Under the pieces are notes generated by a model. That model saw only the letters and a list, made by a program, of their open reading frames with translations. It was not told where the DNA came from and ran no database searches. A program made the translations under genes and the position numbers. 64,000 bases of DNA from JBFLVU01 sp964589625. Lineage in GTDB: Bacteria > Acidobacteriota > UBA4820 > DSQY01. Shown here piece after piece: positions 1 through 8,484 of this stretch. The DNA lies in assembly GCA_964589625.1 (NCBI GenBank), contig CAZPSH010000014.1, forward strand, positions 1 through 64,000, read 5' to 3'. Numbering within the stretch: position 1 is the stretch's first letter; every line of letters starts with the position of its first letter.

Positions 1-248
1 GCAATCGAACCTCACAAGACGTGATGTCTGCTCATGTTATTGTTGCGCTGTTCCTAAGACTCTTTTTTCGCCCGCGCAAGGAAGGCGGCCCGGCGCCGGA
101 TCCCGTGGGGCAAGTGGCGGACCGGGGACGGCGGTCCAGGAACCGACGAGCCGGGTGATCCGCGGATTTGTAGGCACGGGAGTGAGCCACGTCCCTCCCC
201 TGAGGACGGGGTGTCTCCGTCGGGGTTTCCTCGACGCGCTCTTCGCCC
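1..248. other. Gene-free left margin
   Basis: No coding region with family similarity is visible here. The first 60 bases are less GC-rich than the rest and include a small inverted repeat (AGAC-gtgat-GTCT, 20-32). The stretch lies downstream of the last gene of the minus-strand chemotaxis operon. I see no convincing terminator hairpin with a T-tract. Confidence 0.4.
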
Positions 249-734
249 TCACCGGAGCATCCTCCAACCCCATACGGCCAGGATGAGGACGATGAGCGAG
301 AGGACGACGGGCACGAAGGCCCGGGTGTCGAAGATGTGCTCCAGGGGCCGCCGCCGGCGCCAGGCGAGGGGGAGATAGAGCCACGCCCAGAGCCCCACCG
401 CGAAGACCGCCACCCCGGCCGGTTGCGCCCGAAGGGCCTCGAGCGGCCTTCCGTGCACGAGGAGGGAGAAAGCGGTGGTCATGCCGCAGGAGGGGCAGGG
501 TTTGTGGAAGACCGCGTAGAAGGTGCAGGGCGGAAGATGAAGCCCCGTGTGGGTGCCCACCCCCGAAGGGTCGGGGCGGAGCCAGGCCGCGAGGGCCAGC
601 ACGGCGGCGAAGCCCAACCAGGTCCCGAGGTAGAGGACGTGGTCCAACCGCGAGAACTTCCGGGGGACCACCGCAAACCTCGGATTTCCAGCGGCTCCGC
701 CCTGTGCTCCCGCTTCTTTCACTCCGCGCCCCAC
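249..734 (-). CDS. DUF2752 family membrane protein
   Basis: A 161-residue product recognisable as DUF2752 by the central motif PCPSCGMTTAFSLLVHGR (about residues 79-96), followed by EALRAQPAG. There are about three hydrophobic segments: residues 33-50, 104-124 and 139-158. The biochemical function of the family is unknown; the CGMTT motif in a membrane context is its signature. The gene is last in the minus-strand che cluster, about 80 nt after cheC, so co-transcription is possible but a chemotaxis role is not implied. The start is uncertain: the longest frame begins at GTG 734, and other GTG codons follow (for example 722). The 735-812 gap holds a short heptameric repeat described separately. 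Confidence 0.8.
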   Translation of the reverse strand: MGRGVKEAGAQGGAAGNPRFAVVPRKFSRLDHVLYLGTWLGFAAVLALAAWLRPDPSGVGTHTGLHLPPCTFYAVFHKPCPSCGMTTAFSLLVHGRPLEALRAQPAGVAVFAVGLWAWLYLPLAWRRRRPLEHIFDTRAFVPVVLSLIVLILAVWGWRMLR

Positions 735-762
735 GTCAGGACTCCCGGCCCGAGGTTTTCCA

Positions 763-797
763 TCCGAAGTCCGGAATCCGAAATCCGAAATCCCGGG
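763..797. repeat. Heptameric AATCCGA-type dispersed repeat, copy 1
   Basis: Imperfect tandem heptamers reading CCGGAATCCGAAATCCG then AAATCCC, located between cheC and the DUF2752 gene. A second copy in inverted orientation lies at 53307-53337. In one frame it translates as repeated R-N-P-K-S, a low-complexity peptide that is not a real product. It is an intergenic dispersed element of unknown role. Confidence 0.6.
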
Positions 798-812
798 TTT
801 GGCGTTCCCCCC

Positions 813-1430
813 TCACCCCTCCCCCCGCATCTTCCGGATGGCGGCCAGGATGGTCTCGATGGACACGGGGTCGGGCAGGAGGAAGAAGTGCCCGGCGAAG
901 GAACGGTCCCGGGTGGAGAACTCGGTCTGGATGACGAGGGCCTTGGTCGTGACCTCGGCGAGTTCGATGAGCAGAAGGTCCACCACGGCCTGGGCCATGT
1001 CGAGGGAGAAGGCCGGGATGGAGGGGATGAGGGGGATGGACAGCAGGCTTCCGATGGCGTTCAGGTAGGAGGAGGTGAGGATGTTGCCCACCTCCTTCAG
1101 GGCGGAGATCTCCATGTCCCCGAAGGGCTTCGTGGCCCTCTCCCCGTTGAAGAGGGCCGAGAGGAGCCGGTCCGCGGCCTGCCGGGGCATCACCACGAGC
1201 ATGTTCCCCCGGGAGCCTCCGAAAATGCGGAAGAAGAGGCCCACCACCTCCTCCTCGGGCCCGCCCAGCGCGTCCACTACGCGCGAGAAGGGGACGAGCC
1301 GGACGTGGGGAACCTCCAGCGTGATGACCCGGTGGGTCATCTGGTGGAGGGCGGTGACGGCGTGGCCCGCTCCGATGTTGCTCACCTCGCGGAGGGCGTC
1401 CAGATCCTGGGGTTCGATGTCAGACAGCAT
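813..1430 (-). CDS. cheC: CheC-type CheY-P phosphatase
   Basis: A 205-residue CheC/CheX/FliY-fold protein that should dephosphorylate CheY-P. Two copies of the family active-site helix are visible: LREVSNIGAGHAVTAL (about 11-26) and LKEVGNILTSSYLNAIGSLL (about 110-129). Each keeps the Glu-x2-Asn pair expected of a two-active-site CheC. The start chosen is ATG 1430, which overlaps the cheA stop (1420-1422) by 11 nt. A longer frame to 1478 runs inside cheA and adds no family similarity. No cheD or cheZ is seen, so CheC is probably the only signal-termination phosphatase in this cluster. Confidence 0.9.
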   Translation of the reverse strand: MLSDIEPQDLDALREVSNIGAGHAVTALHQMTHRVITLEVPHVRLVPFSRVVDALGGPEEEVVGLFFRIFGGSRGNMLVVMPRQAADRLLSALFNGERATKPFGDMEISALKEVGNILTSSYLNAIGSLLSIPLIPSIPAFSLDMAQAVVDLLLIELAEVTTKALVIQTEFSTRDRSFAGHFFLLPDPVSIETILAAIRKMRGEG

Positions 1431-3309
1431 GGTCTTCCTCTTCGGAGCGGCGGGCCACGACCCGGCCGTCGAGGACATAGGCCACTTCGCCCGTGGCCAG
1501 TAGGGCCCCTCCCATCCACTCGGGAACCATGTCCAGCGGGGGGCCGAGAGGCTGGATCACCACCCGCTCCATCTGGGAAACCGATCCCACGAGAAGGATC
1601 CGGTCGGTGCCTTCCAGGGTAAGTCGAAGCCCGAAACCGTCCCTTCCCACCGGGCCCAGGCGCCAGGGCAGGACGGGAAGGAGGGACTCCCCGTCCACCA
1701 GCAGCTGGCGGCTGCCTGACCACGTCAGGGCGTGGGAGGAAAGGGGGTAGATCTGGGACACTTGGGAGGCGGGCAGACAGAATCTCGCCCCGCCGGGATC
1801 CCACGCGAAAACCAGGACCCGGGTGAGCGCCACCGCCGACGGAATGACGAGGGTGAACACGCTCCCACGCCCCGGCACGCTCCGAATCTCCAGGTGCCCG
1901 CCCAGAGACTCCACCGCCGTTCGGACCACATCGAGGCCCACGCCGCGCCCGCTCACCTCCGTGACCTCCCTTCGGGTCGAGAAGGCGGGAAGGGTGAGCA
2001 GGTCGAAGAGCCGGGCCTCGTCGAGGAGCGCCGATTCCGGGGCCGTGAGGATTCCGCGCTCGACGGCGGCCTGGCGGATGTCTTCGGCGTTGATCCCCCG
2101 GCCGTCGTCTGCAAGGGTGACGAGGAGCGCCTCGGCGTCCCGGCGCACCTCGATTCGGAGGGTCCCGTCGGGGGGCTTGCCCGCGGCGGCCCTCCCGGCG
2201 GCGTCCTCGATGCCGTGGTCCAGCGCGTTCCGGACCAGGTGGAGGAGGGGATCCCTCAGCCGCTCCAGGAGCCCCCGGTCGAGCTTCTCGTCCGCTCCGG
2301 CGGCTTCGAGGCGGGCGCGCTTGCCGAGGCGGCCCCCCAGTTCCCGCACGGTGCGCTGAAGATGCTCCACGAGGGGCTCGAAGGGGACCAGGCGGATGGT
2401 CAGAACCTGGTCGTAGAGGCGGCCGAGGCGCGCCCGGTGGGCATCCAGCCAGAGTCCGTGCGTCCTGCGGCCGGACTCTCCCAGTCCCGCCTCGAACTGG
2501 TTGAGGCCGTGGAGGAGATCGGAGGTCTGGTTCAGGAGGGCGTCCAGATCCCTCGCCGGTACCCGGATGTCGCGGAGGATGGCGGCGTCCGGAGCGCGCT
2601 CACCGGCCGGAGATCGTTGGATCGAGACGGCGGCCACCTCGGGAAGCGTCTCGACGGTTCGGGCCAGGTCACGGACACGGGGGTCCTCGGGAAGGTGGAA
2701 CTGCACCTGCCGCCCGTTGGCCTTTTGGAGGGCCGCCAGGTCCGGCTCCATGCGGGCATCGGGAAAGACCTCCCGGACCTTCTGGGCCACGACCAGGACG
2801 CGCGCCGCCGGCAGGGCCGAAGCCCCGTCGATGGAAACCGAGAGACGAACCGCCCCCGGGGCCTCGGGGGAAAGGGGCGGTGCCGCCTGTGCGGAGGGCG
2901 GTGCGCCAAGGCGTGGGCCGGGCGCGTCGGGCGGATCGGGAATCCGAAGACCTTCGATGGCCGCCGCGGCCGCCGGGGCCGCGGATTCGTCGGAGGCCGT
3001 GTCCCGGACGGCGTCCAGGAGGGCGTCCAGGGCGTCGGAGGCGCGAAGTGCGGCCTCCACTTGGTCGCGGAGGGGAGGGGCGCCCTTTCGCCAGAGGTCG
3101 AACAGGTTTTCGAGGCTGTGGGCCAGGTCACCGGTGGCCGTGAATCCCATGGAGGCCGCCATCCCTTTCAGAGAGTGGGCGTGGCGGAAGAGGTCGTGGA
3201 CCGACTCGATTCCCGACCCCCTGAGCAGACCCTCCAGGAGCCCCCTCATGCGCGAGAGGTGCTCCCGGCTCTCCGACAGGTAAAGTTCGCGGTACTTGTC
3301 GAGGTCCAT
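1420..3309 (-). CDS. cheA: Chemotaxis histidine kinase CheA
   Basis: A 629-residue CheA that autophosphorylates and passes phosphate to CheY. Domains in order: N-terminal Hpt with phospho-acceptor His45 in RHAHSLKGMA; a Pro/Ala-rich linker (about 110-160); a middle region that may be a degenerate P2-like domain; dimerisation and HATPase with N-box HLVRNALDHGIED, G1 DDGRGIN and G2 GRGVGLDVV; and a C-terminal CheW-like regulatory domain (about 490-620). It is 21 nt downstream of cheY and overlaps cheC by 11 nt, so the set is one transcription unit. Length and order are normal for a class-I CheA. Confidence 0.95.
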   Translation of the reverse strand: MDLDKYRELYLSESREHLSRMRGLLEGLLRGSGIESVHDLFRHAHSLKGMAASMGFTATGDLAHSLENLFDLWRKGAPPLRDQVEAALRASDALDALLDAVRDTASDESAAPAAAAAIEGLRIPDPPDAPGPRLGAPPSAQAAPPLSPEAPGAVRLSVSIDGASALPAARVLVVAQKVREVFPDARMEPDLAALQKANGRQVQFHLPEDPRVRDLARTVETLPEVAAVSIQRSPAGERAPDAAILRDIRVPARDLDALLNQTSDLLHGLNQFEAGLGESGRRTHGLWLDAHRARLGRLYDQVLTIRLVPFEPLVEHLQRTVRELGGRLGKRARLEAAGADEKLDRGLLERLRDPLLHLVRNALDHGIEDAAGRAAAGKPPDGTLRIEVRRDAEALLVTLADDGRGINAEDIRQAAVERGILTAPESALLDEARLFDLLTLPAFSTRREVTEVSGRGVGLDVVRTAVESLGGHLEIRSVPGRGSVFTLVIPSAVALTRVLVFAWDPGGARFCLPASQVSQIYPLSSHALTWSGSRQLLVDGESLLPVLPWRLGPVGRDGFGLRLTLEGTDRILLVGSVSQMERVVIQPLGPPLDMVPEWMGGALLATGEVAYVLDGRVVARRSEEEDHAV

Positions 3310-3330
3310 CGGGCCGCGGCCGGAGCGCCG

Positions 3331-3699
3331 TCACGCGGAAACGACGGCGTCCAGGACTTTGAGCACCTTCTCCGCCGAGAAGGGCTTGACGATGAAGTCC
3401 TTGGCGCCGGCCGCGATGGACTCGATGACCAGCGCCTCCTGTCCCAGGGCCGAGCACATGACCACCCGGGCCCGGGCGTCCGTCTTCAAGATCTCCCGCG
3501 TGGCCTCGATGCCGTCCATCTGCGGCATGACGATGTCCATGGTCACCAAATCCGGCCGGAGCTTGCCGTAAAGCTCGATGCACTCCTGCCCGTTGGCGGC
3601 CTCCCCGACGACCTCGTAGCGGCTGGAGTTCACGAGGATGTCCCGGATCATGGCCCGCATGAACATGGCGTCGTCGACGATCAGGACCCTATGAGGCAT
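3331..3699 (-). CDS. cheY: CheY-type single-domain response regulator
   Basis: A 122-residue receiver domain without an output domain. The acidic pair is Asp9-Asp10, the phospho-acceptor is Asp55 in VTMDIVMP, the Ser/Thr switch lies in CSALG (about 82-86), and the conserved Lys105 is in IVKPF. ATG 3699 is preceded by a GGGGAGA Shine-Dalgarno, and the first 11 nt overlap the end of the CheW-like gene. Its position between cheW and cheA makes it the likely output regulator of this pathway. No flagellar gene is in the window, so whether the output is motility or another process cannot be told. Confidence 0.93.
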   Translation of the reverse strand: MPHRVLIVDDAMFMRAMIRDILVNSSRYEVVGEAANGQECIELYGKLRPDLVTMDIVMPQMDGIEATREILKTDARARVVMCSALGQEALVIESIAAGAKDFIVKPFSAEKVLKVLDAVVSA

Positions 3700-4144
3700 G
3701 GTCTCTCCCCGGCACGTGAGGATGGATGGCGGACGCCATGGACCGGGCCAGTTCCCGGGCCACGGCGGGAGGGTGCACCACGTTGACCCAGGCGTCCTCC
3801 CACGGGTACAGCCCCGCCCAGATTCCCTCGGCGCTCTCGTCCCGAAGACGGAGGTCCGAGTAGTCGAGAACGGACTGGATCTCAGGCAGAGGGAACCCGA
3901 TGTGATCGTGCGGCGGAGCCAGCCGGAGCAGGAGACCTTTCTCCGTGGCCTCGGGATCTTCTCCCATGAGGGGGAAGGTGTCCACCACCGTCACCAACCT
4001 CCCGCTCAGAAACGCCGTGCCGAGGAGGAGGGGATAGGGCTCGGGGAGGGGGGCCAAGGCGGGCATCGGACGCACATCCGAGAGGTGGCCCGTGAGCCAC
4101 CCCGCGTACCGCCGGCCGATGCGGGCCACGATGAGTCTCTCCAA
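3689..4144 (-). CDS. cheW: CheW-like coupling protein
   Basis: About 151 residues with a CheW fold: IVARIGRRYAGW at the N-terminus, LLLGTAFLSGRLVTVVDTF in the middle and an HDHIGFPLPEIQSVL strand. It should link the receptor to CheA. I chose TTG 4144 because a GGAGG lies 5 nt upstream (4150-4154). A longer TTG start at 4171 has no Shine-Dalgarno and would begin 6 nt after the mcp stop. Sequence conservation is weaker than in enteric CheW, so the symbol rests partly on context. Confidence 0.78.
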   Translation of the reverse strand: MERLIVARIGRRYAGWLTGHLSDVRPMPALAPLPEPYPLLLGTAFLSGRLVTVVDTFPLMGEDPEATEKGLLLRLAPPHDHIGFPLPEIQSVLDYSDLRLRDESAEGIWAGLYPWEDAWVNVVHPPAVARELARSMASAIHPHVPGRDHAS

Positions 4145-4177
4145 TTCGTCCTCCGGGGCCGAGCGCCCCAAGCCCGA

Positions 4178-5416
4178 TTATAGCCGAAACCTCTCCACCA
4201 AGGACCGGAGGCGGTTGGATTCATTCATGAGCGCCTTCGCCTGCTGGTTGATCTCCTCCATGCTGGCGGTGGTCTCCTCGGTGGCCGCCGAGACCTCTTG
4301 CGTGCCCGCGGCGTTGTCCGTGGCCACGGCCTGGATCTCCTCCATGGCCGTGTTCAAGGAGGCGGCCCCCCGGGCCTGGTCCGCCGCCTCGCGGGTGATG
4401 CCCCGGACGGCCTCGCGGGTCTCCGCGGCCTCGGCCGTGATGCGCGCCAGGGACTCGGCGACCGCTCCGGTCCGCCGCTGGGCCAGAAGGGAGGTTTCCT
4501 GCATCTGCTCCATCCTCCGCACGACGTCCTGGGTCCTGCCCGTGATGTCCTGGGACAGGCGGGCGATCTGGGCGGCCAGGTCCCGCGTGCTTTCCGCGAG
4601 GCGCCTCACCTCCTCGGCCACCACGGCGAACCCCCGGCCGGCTTCGCCGGCCCGAGCCGCCTCGATGGCCGCGTTGAGGGCCAGGATGTGGGTTTGGTGG
4701 CTCAGGGTGGAGATCCCTTCCACCAGGCTCTGAATCTCCATGGAGTGCTGCTGGAAGGTGCGGATCTGGCCCCCCGAGTTCTCCACGTGGACGAGCAGGT
4801 CGCCCATGGCGTGGTTGGCCTCTTCCGCCGCGGACGCCCCTTCTGCGGCCCGGCCCGCGGAGGACACGGCCCTCTCCTCGGCGCCGCGGCTCTTCTCCGC
4901 GATGGCCTGTGCCGACGCGGCCACCCGCTGGGTAGCCTCCGCCGCGCGCTCCACCGAAGCCACCTGGGTCTCTGCGCCCTTGGCGATGTTCTGGATGTTC
5001 CCCGCCACCTCCGCCGTGGAGGCCGTCACCTCGGTGGTGGAGACTGTGAGATTCTGAACGGCGTCGTACATGAGGGCCGTGCTGTTCTGGACCTGCCTCA
5101 CGATCTCCCGGAGGTTCGTCACGACGGTCTTGAGGGAGCGGGCCAGGAGCCCCACCTCGTCGGAGCCCTCGAAGGTGACCTGCTGGGAGAGGTCGCCCTC
5201 GGCCAGGTGCTGGCTCACCTCGGCCAGGTCCGTCAGGCGGCGCGTCAAGAACCGCGTCACGACGAGGGCGGAGAAGGCCGCCACGAGAATGCCCGCGAAG
5301 ATCTTGAGCCACATCCCCTGCCACTGGCCGACGGCCGTCATGGTGTCGAGGAAGATGCCGAAGATCAGCGGAACGAACACGATGATGATGAAGGCCAGAC
5401 CGATTTTCAGCTTCAT
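4178..5416 (-). CDS. Methyl-accepting chemotaxis protein lacking a sensor domain
   Basis: A 412-residue receptor. Two membrane segments (about 5-25 and 36-60) are separated by only about ten residues, so there is no periplasmic ligand domain. A HAMP domain follows (RRLTDLAEVSQHLAEGDLSQQV, about 63-115). The cytoplasmic coiled-coil signalling domain contains the hairpin tip HQTHILALNAAIEAARAGE and GRGFAVVAEEVRRLAEST. ATG 5416 overlaps the cheR stop as ATGA. With no extracytoplasmic domain it may sense membrane or energy state or act through a partner; this is inference. Much longer upstream extensions of this frame run inside cheR and are not used. Confidence 0.92.
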   Translation of the reverse strand: MKLKIGLAFIIIVFVPLIFGIFLDTMTAVGQWQGMWLKIFAGILVAAFSALVVTRFLTRRLTDLAEVSQHLAEGDLSQQVTFEGSDEVGLLARSLKTVVTNLREIVRQVQNSTALMYDAVQNLTVSTTEVTASTAEVAGNIQNIAKGAETQVASVERAAEATQRVAASAQAIAEKSRGAEERAVSSAGRAAEGASAAEEANHAMGDLLVHVENSGGQIRTFQQHSMEIQSLVEGISTLSHQTHILALNAAIEAARAGEAGRGFAVVAEEVRRLAESTRDLAAQIARLSQDITGRTQDVVRRMEQMQETSLLAQRRTGAVAESLARITAEAAETREAVRGITREAADQARGAASLNTAMEEIQAVATDNAAGTQEVSAATEETTASMEEINQQAKALMNESNRLRSLVERFRL

Positions 5417-6213
5417 TCGGCTCTCCCCGCCCTCTCGTAAATACGGGCCTCCCGGTCCAGTACGGCGAACATCCCTGAACAGGCGCGCGCGGGCGCCTCC
5501 ACTCTCCCCAGCACGAGCAATCCCCCCGGCACGAGGGCCCCGTGGACCTCCCGGAGGATTCGGGCCTGGGCCTCCTCCGTCAGATAGATGAAGAGGTTCC
5601 GCATAACCACGGCGTGAAACCCCCTGCCCGGAAGGCCCCGGGTCAAGTCGGCGCAGACGGCCCATACCCTGGGCCGAAGGGCCGGCGCCACCGAGACCGC
5701 GTCTTCCTCCGCCCTAAAATAGCGCGAGAACCGCTTTCCGTTCAACGCCCGGAGGGCTCTGGGCGGATACTCCCCCCGGATCAAGGATCGCAGGGAAGCG
5801 CGGGAGCGGTCTGCGGCAAGGATTCGCCCCTTCAGCCCCCGCTCCTCAAGGAGGATCGCCAAGCTGTAAGGCTCCTCTCCGGTGGAGCTTGGCGCGCTCA
5901 GGATTCGGAGGGTTTCCCAACCGGGGCGCCCCGCCCGCGCGGCGAGGGCCGCCTGCAGGCGGTCGAAGACCTCGGGATTGCGGAAGAACTCCGTGGTGGG
6001 AACGAGGAGCTTGCCAAGGAAGGCTCGGGCCTCGGCGGGGTGGGATTGGACGTGCTCCACGTACTCCCGTATGGAGGAGATTCCCGTGGCCCTGAGCCTC
6101 GGGGCGAGCCGGCGCTCTAGAAAGGAAGCCCGGTACTCCTGGGCCTCCAGGCCCCAGGAGTGCGAGATCCAGGCCCTCAACCGGCGAAGGTCTTCGTCCG
6201 GGAGGGGGCTCAC
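5413..6213 (-). CDS. cheR: CheR-type MCP glutamate methyltransferase
   Basis: About 266 residues. The N-terminal helical domain (DEDLRRLRAWISHSWGL to TTEFFRNPEVFDRL, about 6-100) and the SAM-binding domain (LRILSAPSSTGEEPYSLAILL, then VVMRNLFIYL) are typical of CheR, which methylates receptor glutamates using S-adenosylmethionine. The usual Ala-Cys of motif I is Pro-Ser here. GTG 6213 is chosen because it overlaps the amidohydrolase stop as GTGA; a frame open to 7248 is antiparallel noise inside that gene. No CheB methylesterase is found in the cluster, so receptor demethylation must be supplied elsewhere or be absent. Confidence 0.9.
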   Translation of the reverse strand: MSPLPDEDLRRLRAWISHSWGLEAQEYRASFLERRLAPRLRATGISSIREYVEHVQSHPAEARAFLGKLLVPTTEFFRNPEVFDRLQAALAARAGRPGWETLRILSAPSSTGEEPYSLAILLEERGLKGRILAADRSRASLRSLIRGEYPPRALRALNGKRFSRYFRAEEDAVSVAPALRPRVWAVCADLTRGLPGRGFHAVVMRNLFIYLTEEAQARILREVHGALVPGGLLVLGRVEAPARACSGMFAVLDREARIYERAGRAE

Positions 6214-7625
6214 GGGGGCGCGTCCAGCGGAAGGGCCGCGATGCGGGCTCCCGAAAGCCAGGAGGGGTTGCGGGGATCCGCTCCGGGGGGGAGTTCCGCC
6301 GCGGGGCGCGCGCCGGCGCCGCCGAGGCCTTCCGGGGGGCGGCAGGCCGACAGGGCCTCGCTCCAGGTGAGGGCCTCGCCCTCCCGGTGGCTGAGCGCCG
6401 CAAAGAGCGTGCGCGCGGGGTCGGGCTCCTCGATGGGGAAGTCCGTTCCGAGGAGGAGGGGGATTCCGGCTCGATGGAAACGGCCCAGGGCGTAGGCGTC
6501 GGCGTAGCGCGGGCCGAGGCGGGCCGGCGCCCAAGCCGCATCCGAGAGCCGGTGGCAGGGCTGGAGGGATGCGCGGAGGCGCAACCGCGCCATCCGCTCG
6601 ACGGCCCGGGCTGGGGCCACCTGGGCGTGCTCCACCCGCAGGAGGGGACCGATCCGCGCCGCCTCGGCCGCCGAGAGGACCTGGTCCAGCGCCCGGTCGC
6701 CGATGGCGTGGACGGCCGCCTCCATGCCGTCGGCGGCGGTCCGACGGAGGGCCTCCTCGAGGTCCCTCGACTCCCAGAGGAGGTGGCCCCTCTCGCCCGG
6801 CGCATCCGAATAGTCGTCCAGCAGCGCCGCCCCGCGGCTGCCCAGGGCGCCGTCCGTGAAGAACTTCCGGCCCGCGAGCCGGAAGGCCTTGCCCGGTGGC
6901 AAATCCGCGGAGGGCAGGGCCCCGCCCCGGGCCCAGAGGTATCCGACGAGTGCGATGGGGAGGCGGCCCGATCGGTCGAGGTCGGAGAGGATCGCCGCAT
7001 GCTCGGGTTCCAGCCCCATGTCGGTGGCGCCGCACAGACCCAGGGACCTGAGGTGGTAACAGGCCGCCAGAAACCGCCGTTCGAGCGTTTCCCGACCCGT
7101 CTCCCGCGCCGCCCCTTCCACCGGTTCCATGGCCCGGTCCAGGAGGACTCCCGTGAGGCGGCCCTCCCGGCGAAGAAACCGCCCTCCCGGTGGATCCGTT
7201 GCCTCCTCGGCGATCCCGGCCCGGCGCAGGGCCTCCGTGCTCACCCATCCTGCGTGGCCGTCGATTCGGTTCGCGAGGACCGGAACGCCGGGCAGGCGAC
7301 GGTCCAGGAGATCCCGGTCAGGGAACTCGCCGCCCCAGAGATTCTGGTCCCAGCCGAAGCCCCGCATCCACGAGCCGGGGGGGATTCCTGCCGCGGCCGA
7401 CACCAGCCGGTCCACGGCCTCCCCGGCGGAGGCGCTGCCGCGCAGGTCGGTCTGCTCCAGGAGGGACCCGAGCCAGAGAAGGTGCCCGTGATGATCCCAC
7501 AGCGGGGGGAAGACCGCCGCGTCGCCCTGCAGGCCCGCCTCCTCCAGCGCACCACGAAGGGCCGGGTCGTCGGGGCACGGTAGCCAGCGTCCCGCGGCCG
7601 GATCGAAAGTCCATGCCTTTGTCAT
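6210..7625 (-). CDS. Amidohydrolase family 3 (YtcJ-like) protein
   Basis: A 471-residue metal-dependent amidohydrolase of the Amidohydro_3 group. Visible elements are DHHGHLLWLGSLLEQTDL near residue 45, where YtcJ-type enzymes have DxHxH; GFGWDQNLWGG; a conserved NRIDGHAGWVST; LRVEHAQVAPA; and GTDFPIEEPDPARTL near the C-terminus. The substrate cannot be predicted. It is the first gene of the chemotaxis operon, overlaps cheR by GTGA, and has a near-perfect promoter ending 6 nt before ATG 7625, so the mRNA is probably leaderless. A metabolic enzyme heading a che operon is unusual; it may process the signal or simply be co-transcribed. Confidence 0.85.
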   Translation of the reverse strand: MTKAWTFDPAAGRWLPCPDDPALRGALEEAGLQGDAAVFPPLWDHHGHLLWLGSLLEQTDLRGSASAGEAVDRLVSAAAGIPPGSWMRGFGWDQNLWGGEFPDRDLLDRRLPGVPVLANRIDGHAGWVSTEALRRAGIAEEATDPPGGRFLRREGRLTGVLLDRAMEPVEGAARETGRETLERRFLAACYHLRSLGLCGATDMGLEPEHAAILSDLDRSGRLPIALVGYLWARGGALPSADLPPGKAFRLAGRKFFTDGALGSRGAALLDDYSDAPGERGHLLWESRDLEEALRRTAADGMEAAVHAIGDRALDQVLSAAEAARIGPLLRVEHAQVAPARAVERMARLRLRASLQPCHRLSDAAWAPARLGPRYADAYALGRFHRAGIPLLLGTDFPIEEPDPARTLFAALSHREGEALTWSEALSACRPPEGLGGAGARPAAELPPGADPRNPSWLSGARIAALPLDAPP

Positions 7626-7631
7626 GGGCCC

Positions 7632-7660
7632 ATTATAGGCGTTTGAGCCAAGAGCGGCAA
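7632..7660 (-). promoter_or_regulatory. Promoter of amidohydrolase-che operon (leaderless)
   Basis: On the minus strand TTGCCG (7660-7655), a 17-nt spacer and TATAAT (7637-7632). ATG 7625 follows the -10 box after 6 nt, so the transcription start is predicted at or next to the A of the start codon. Confidence 0.75.
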
Positions 7661-7702
7661 CGCGAAACCCTTCCCCCGCGTTCTCTCGGGGGTCCGGTCC
7701 GC

Positions 7703-7718
7703 GATGCGGCACCGCATC
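7703..7718. promoter_or_regulatory. Inverted repeat upstream of the che-operon promoter
   Basis: GATGCGG-CA-CCGCATC is a perfect 7-bp dyad about 45 nt upstream of the -35 box. It could be an operator or a small hairpin at the end of the kdp transcript. No T-tract follows on either strand. Confidence 0.3.
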
Positions 7719-7785
7719 CTCCCGCGGGTTCGGCGGGGGAGACCGCTTCACGGGGGCGAGCCCCGAGCGCCGCCCTTCGGGCCCG

Positions 7786-8484
7786 TCAACCCTCGAACAC
7801 GAGCCTGTACCCCACGCCGGGTTCGGTGCGAAGGTACCGGGGATTGGCGGGAGAAGCTTCGATTTTGCGCCGGAGCTGGGCCATGTAAACCCGGAGGTAA
7901 TGGGCCTGAAAGTCGTATTCCGGCCCCCATCCGGCATTCAGGAGCTGACGGTGTGTAAGGACTTTTCCCGCGTGCTTCGCAAGGGTGACGAGGAGCCGGA
8001 ACTCGATGGGGGTGAGGTGGACCTCTCGGCCCGCCACGGTGACGACCCTCGCGCCGAGGTCGATGCGAAGGTCCCCCGTCGCGAACACGGGTTCCTGCGG
8101 CGCGTTCGCGCGCAGGGCATGGCGCAAAGCCACCCGGAGGCGCGCCAGGAGTTCGGCGGCCCCGAAGGGCTTGGTCAGGTAGTCGTCGGCCCCCGCATCC
8201 AGCGCCTCGACCTTGGCTCGCTCCGATTCGCGGGCCGTGAGGACCAGGATGGGAACGGCGGTCCACTCCCGAAGGTCCCGGATGACGTCCATTCCGTCCC
8301 GGTCGGGAAGGCCAAGGTCGAGGATCACGAGGTCCGGACGATCCGCCGCGCCCCTTTTCAACCCGTCCTCCGCGCAGGCCGCCTCGGCCACGCGAAACCC
8401 GCTGCTCGACAGGGTGACGCGAAGGAACCGCCGTATTCCGGGCTCGTCCTCGATCAGCAAGACAAGGGGGAGCGTGGGGCTCAT
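7786..8484 (-). CDS. kdpE: KdpE, OmpR-family response regulator of the kdp operon
   Basis: A 232-residue receiver plus winged-helix regulator. The receiver carries Glu12-Asp13, phospho-acceptor Asp56 (LVILDLGLPD) and Lys in LTKPFG. The C-terminal Trans_reg_C domain has LTPIEFRLLVTLAKHAGKVLTHRQLL and ends YLRTEPGVGYRLVFEG, which closely matches KdpE. ATG 8484 overlaps the kdpD stop as ATGA, so kinase and regulator are translationally coupled. KdpE activates kdpFABC when K+ is limiting; here it is encoded at the 3' end of the operon it presumably controls. Confidence 0.95.
   Translation of the reverse strand: MSPTLPLVLLIEDEPGIRRFLRVTLSSSGFRVAEAACAEDGLKRGAADRPDLVILDLGLPDRDGMDVIRDLREWTAVPILVLTARESERAKVEALDAGADDYLTKPFGAAELLARLRVALRHALRANAPQEPVFATGDLRIDLGARVVTVAGREVHLTPIEFRLLVTLAKHAGKVLTHRQLLNAGWGPEYDFQAHYLRVYMAQLRRKIEASPANPRYLRTEPGVGYRLVFEG

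Noticed and set aside
336..3786. Very long open frames antisense to cheC, cheA and cheY
   Set aside because: GC-rich codon bias leaves the opposite frames open. Their translations are Arg/Gly/Pro-rich with no family motif, while the minus strand encodes intact Che proteins.
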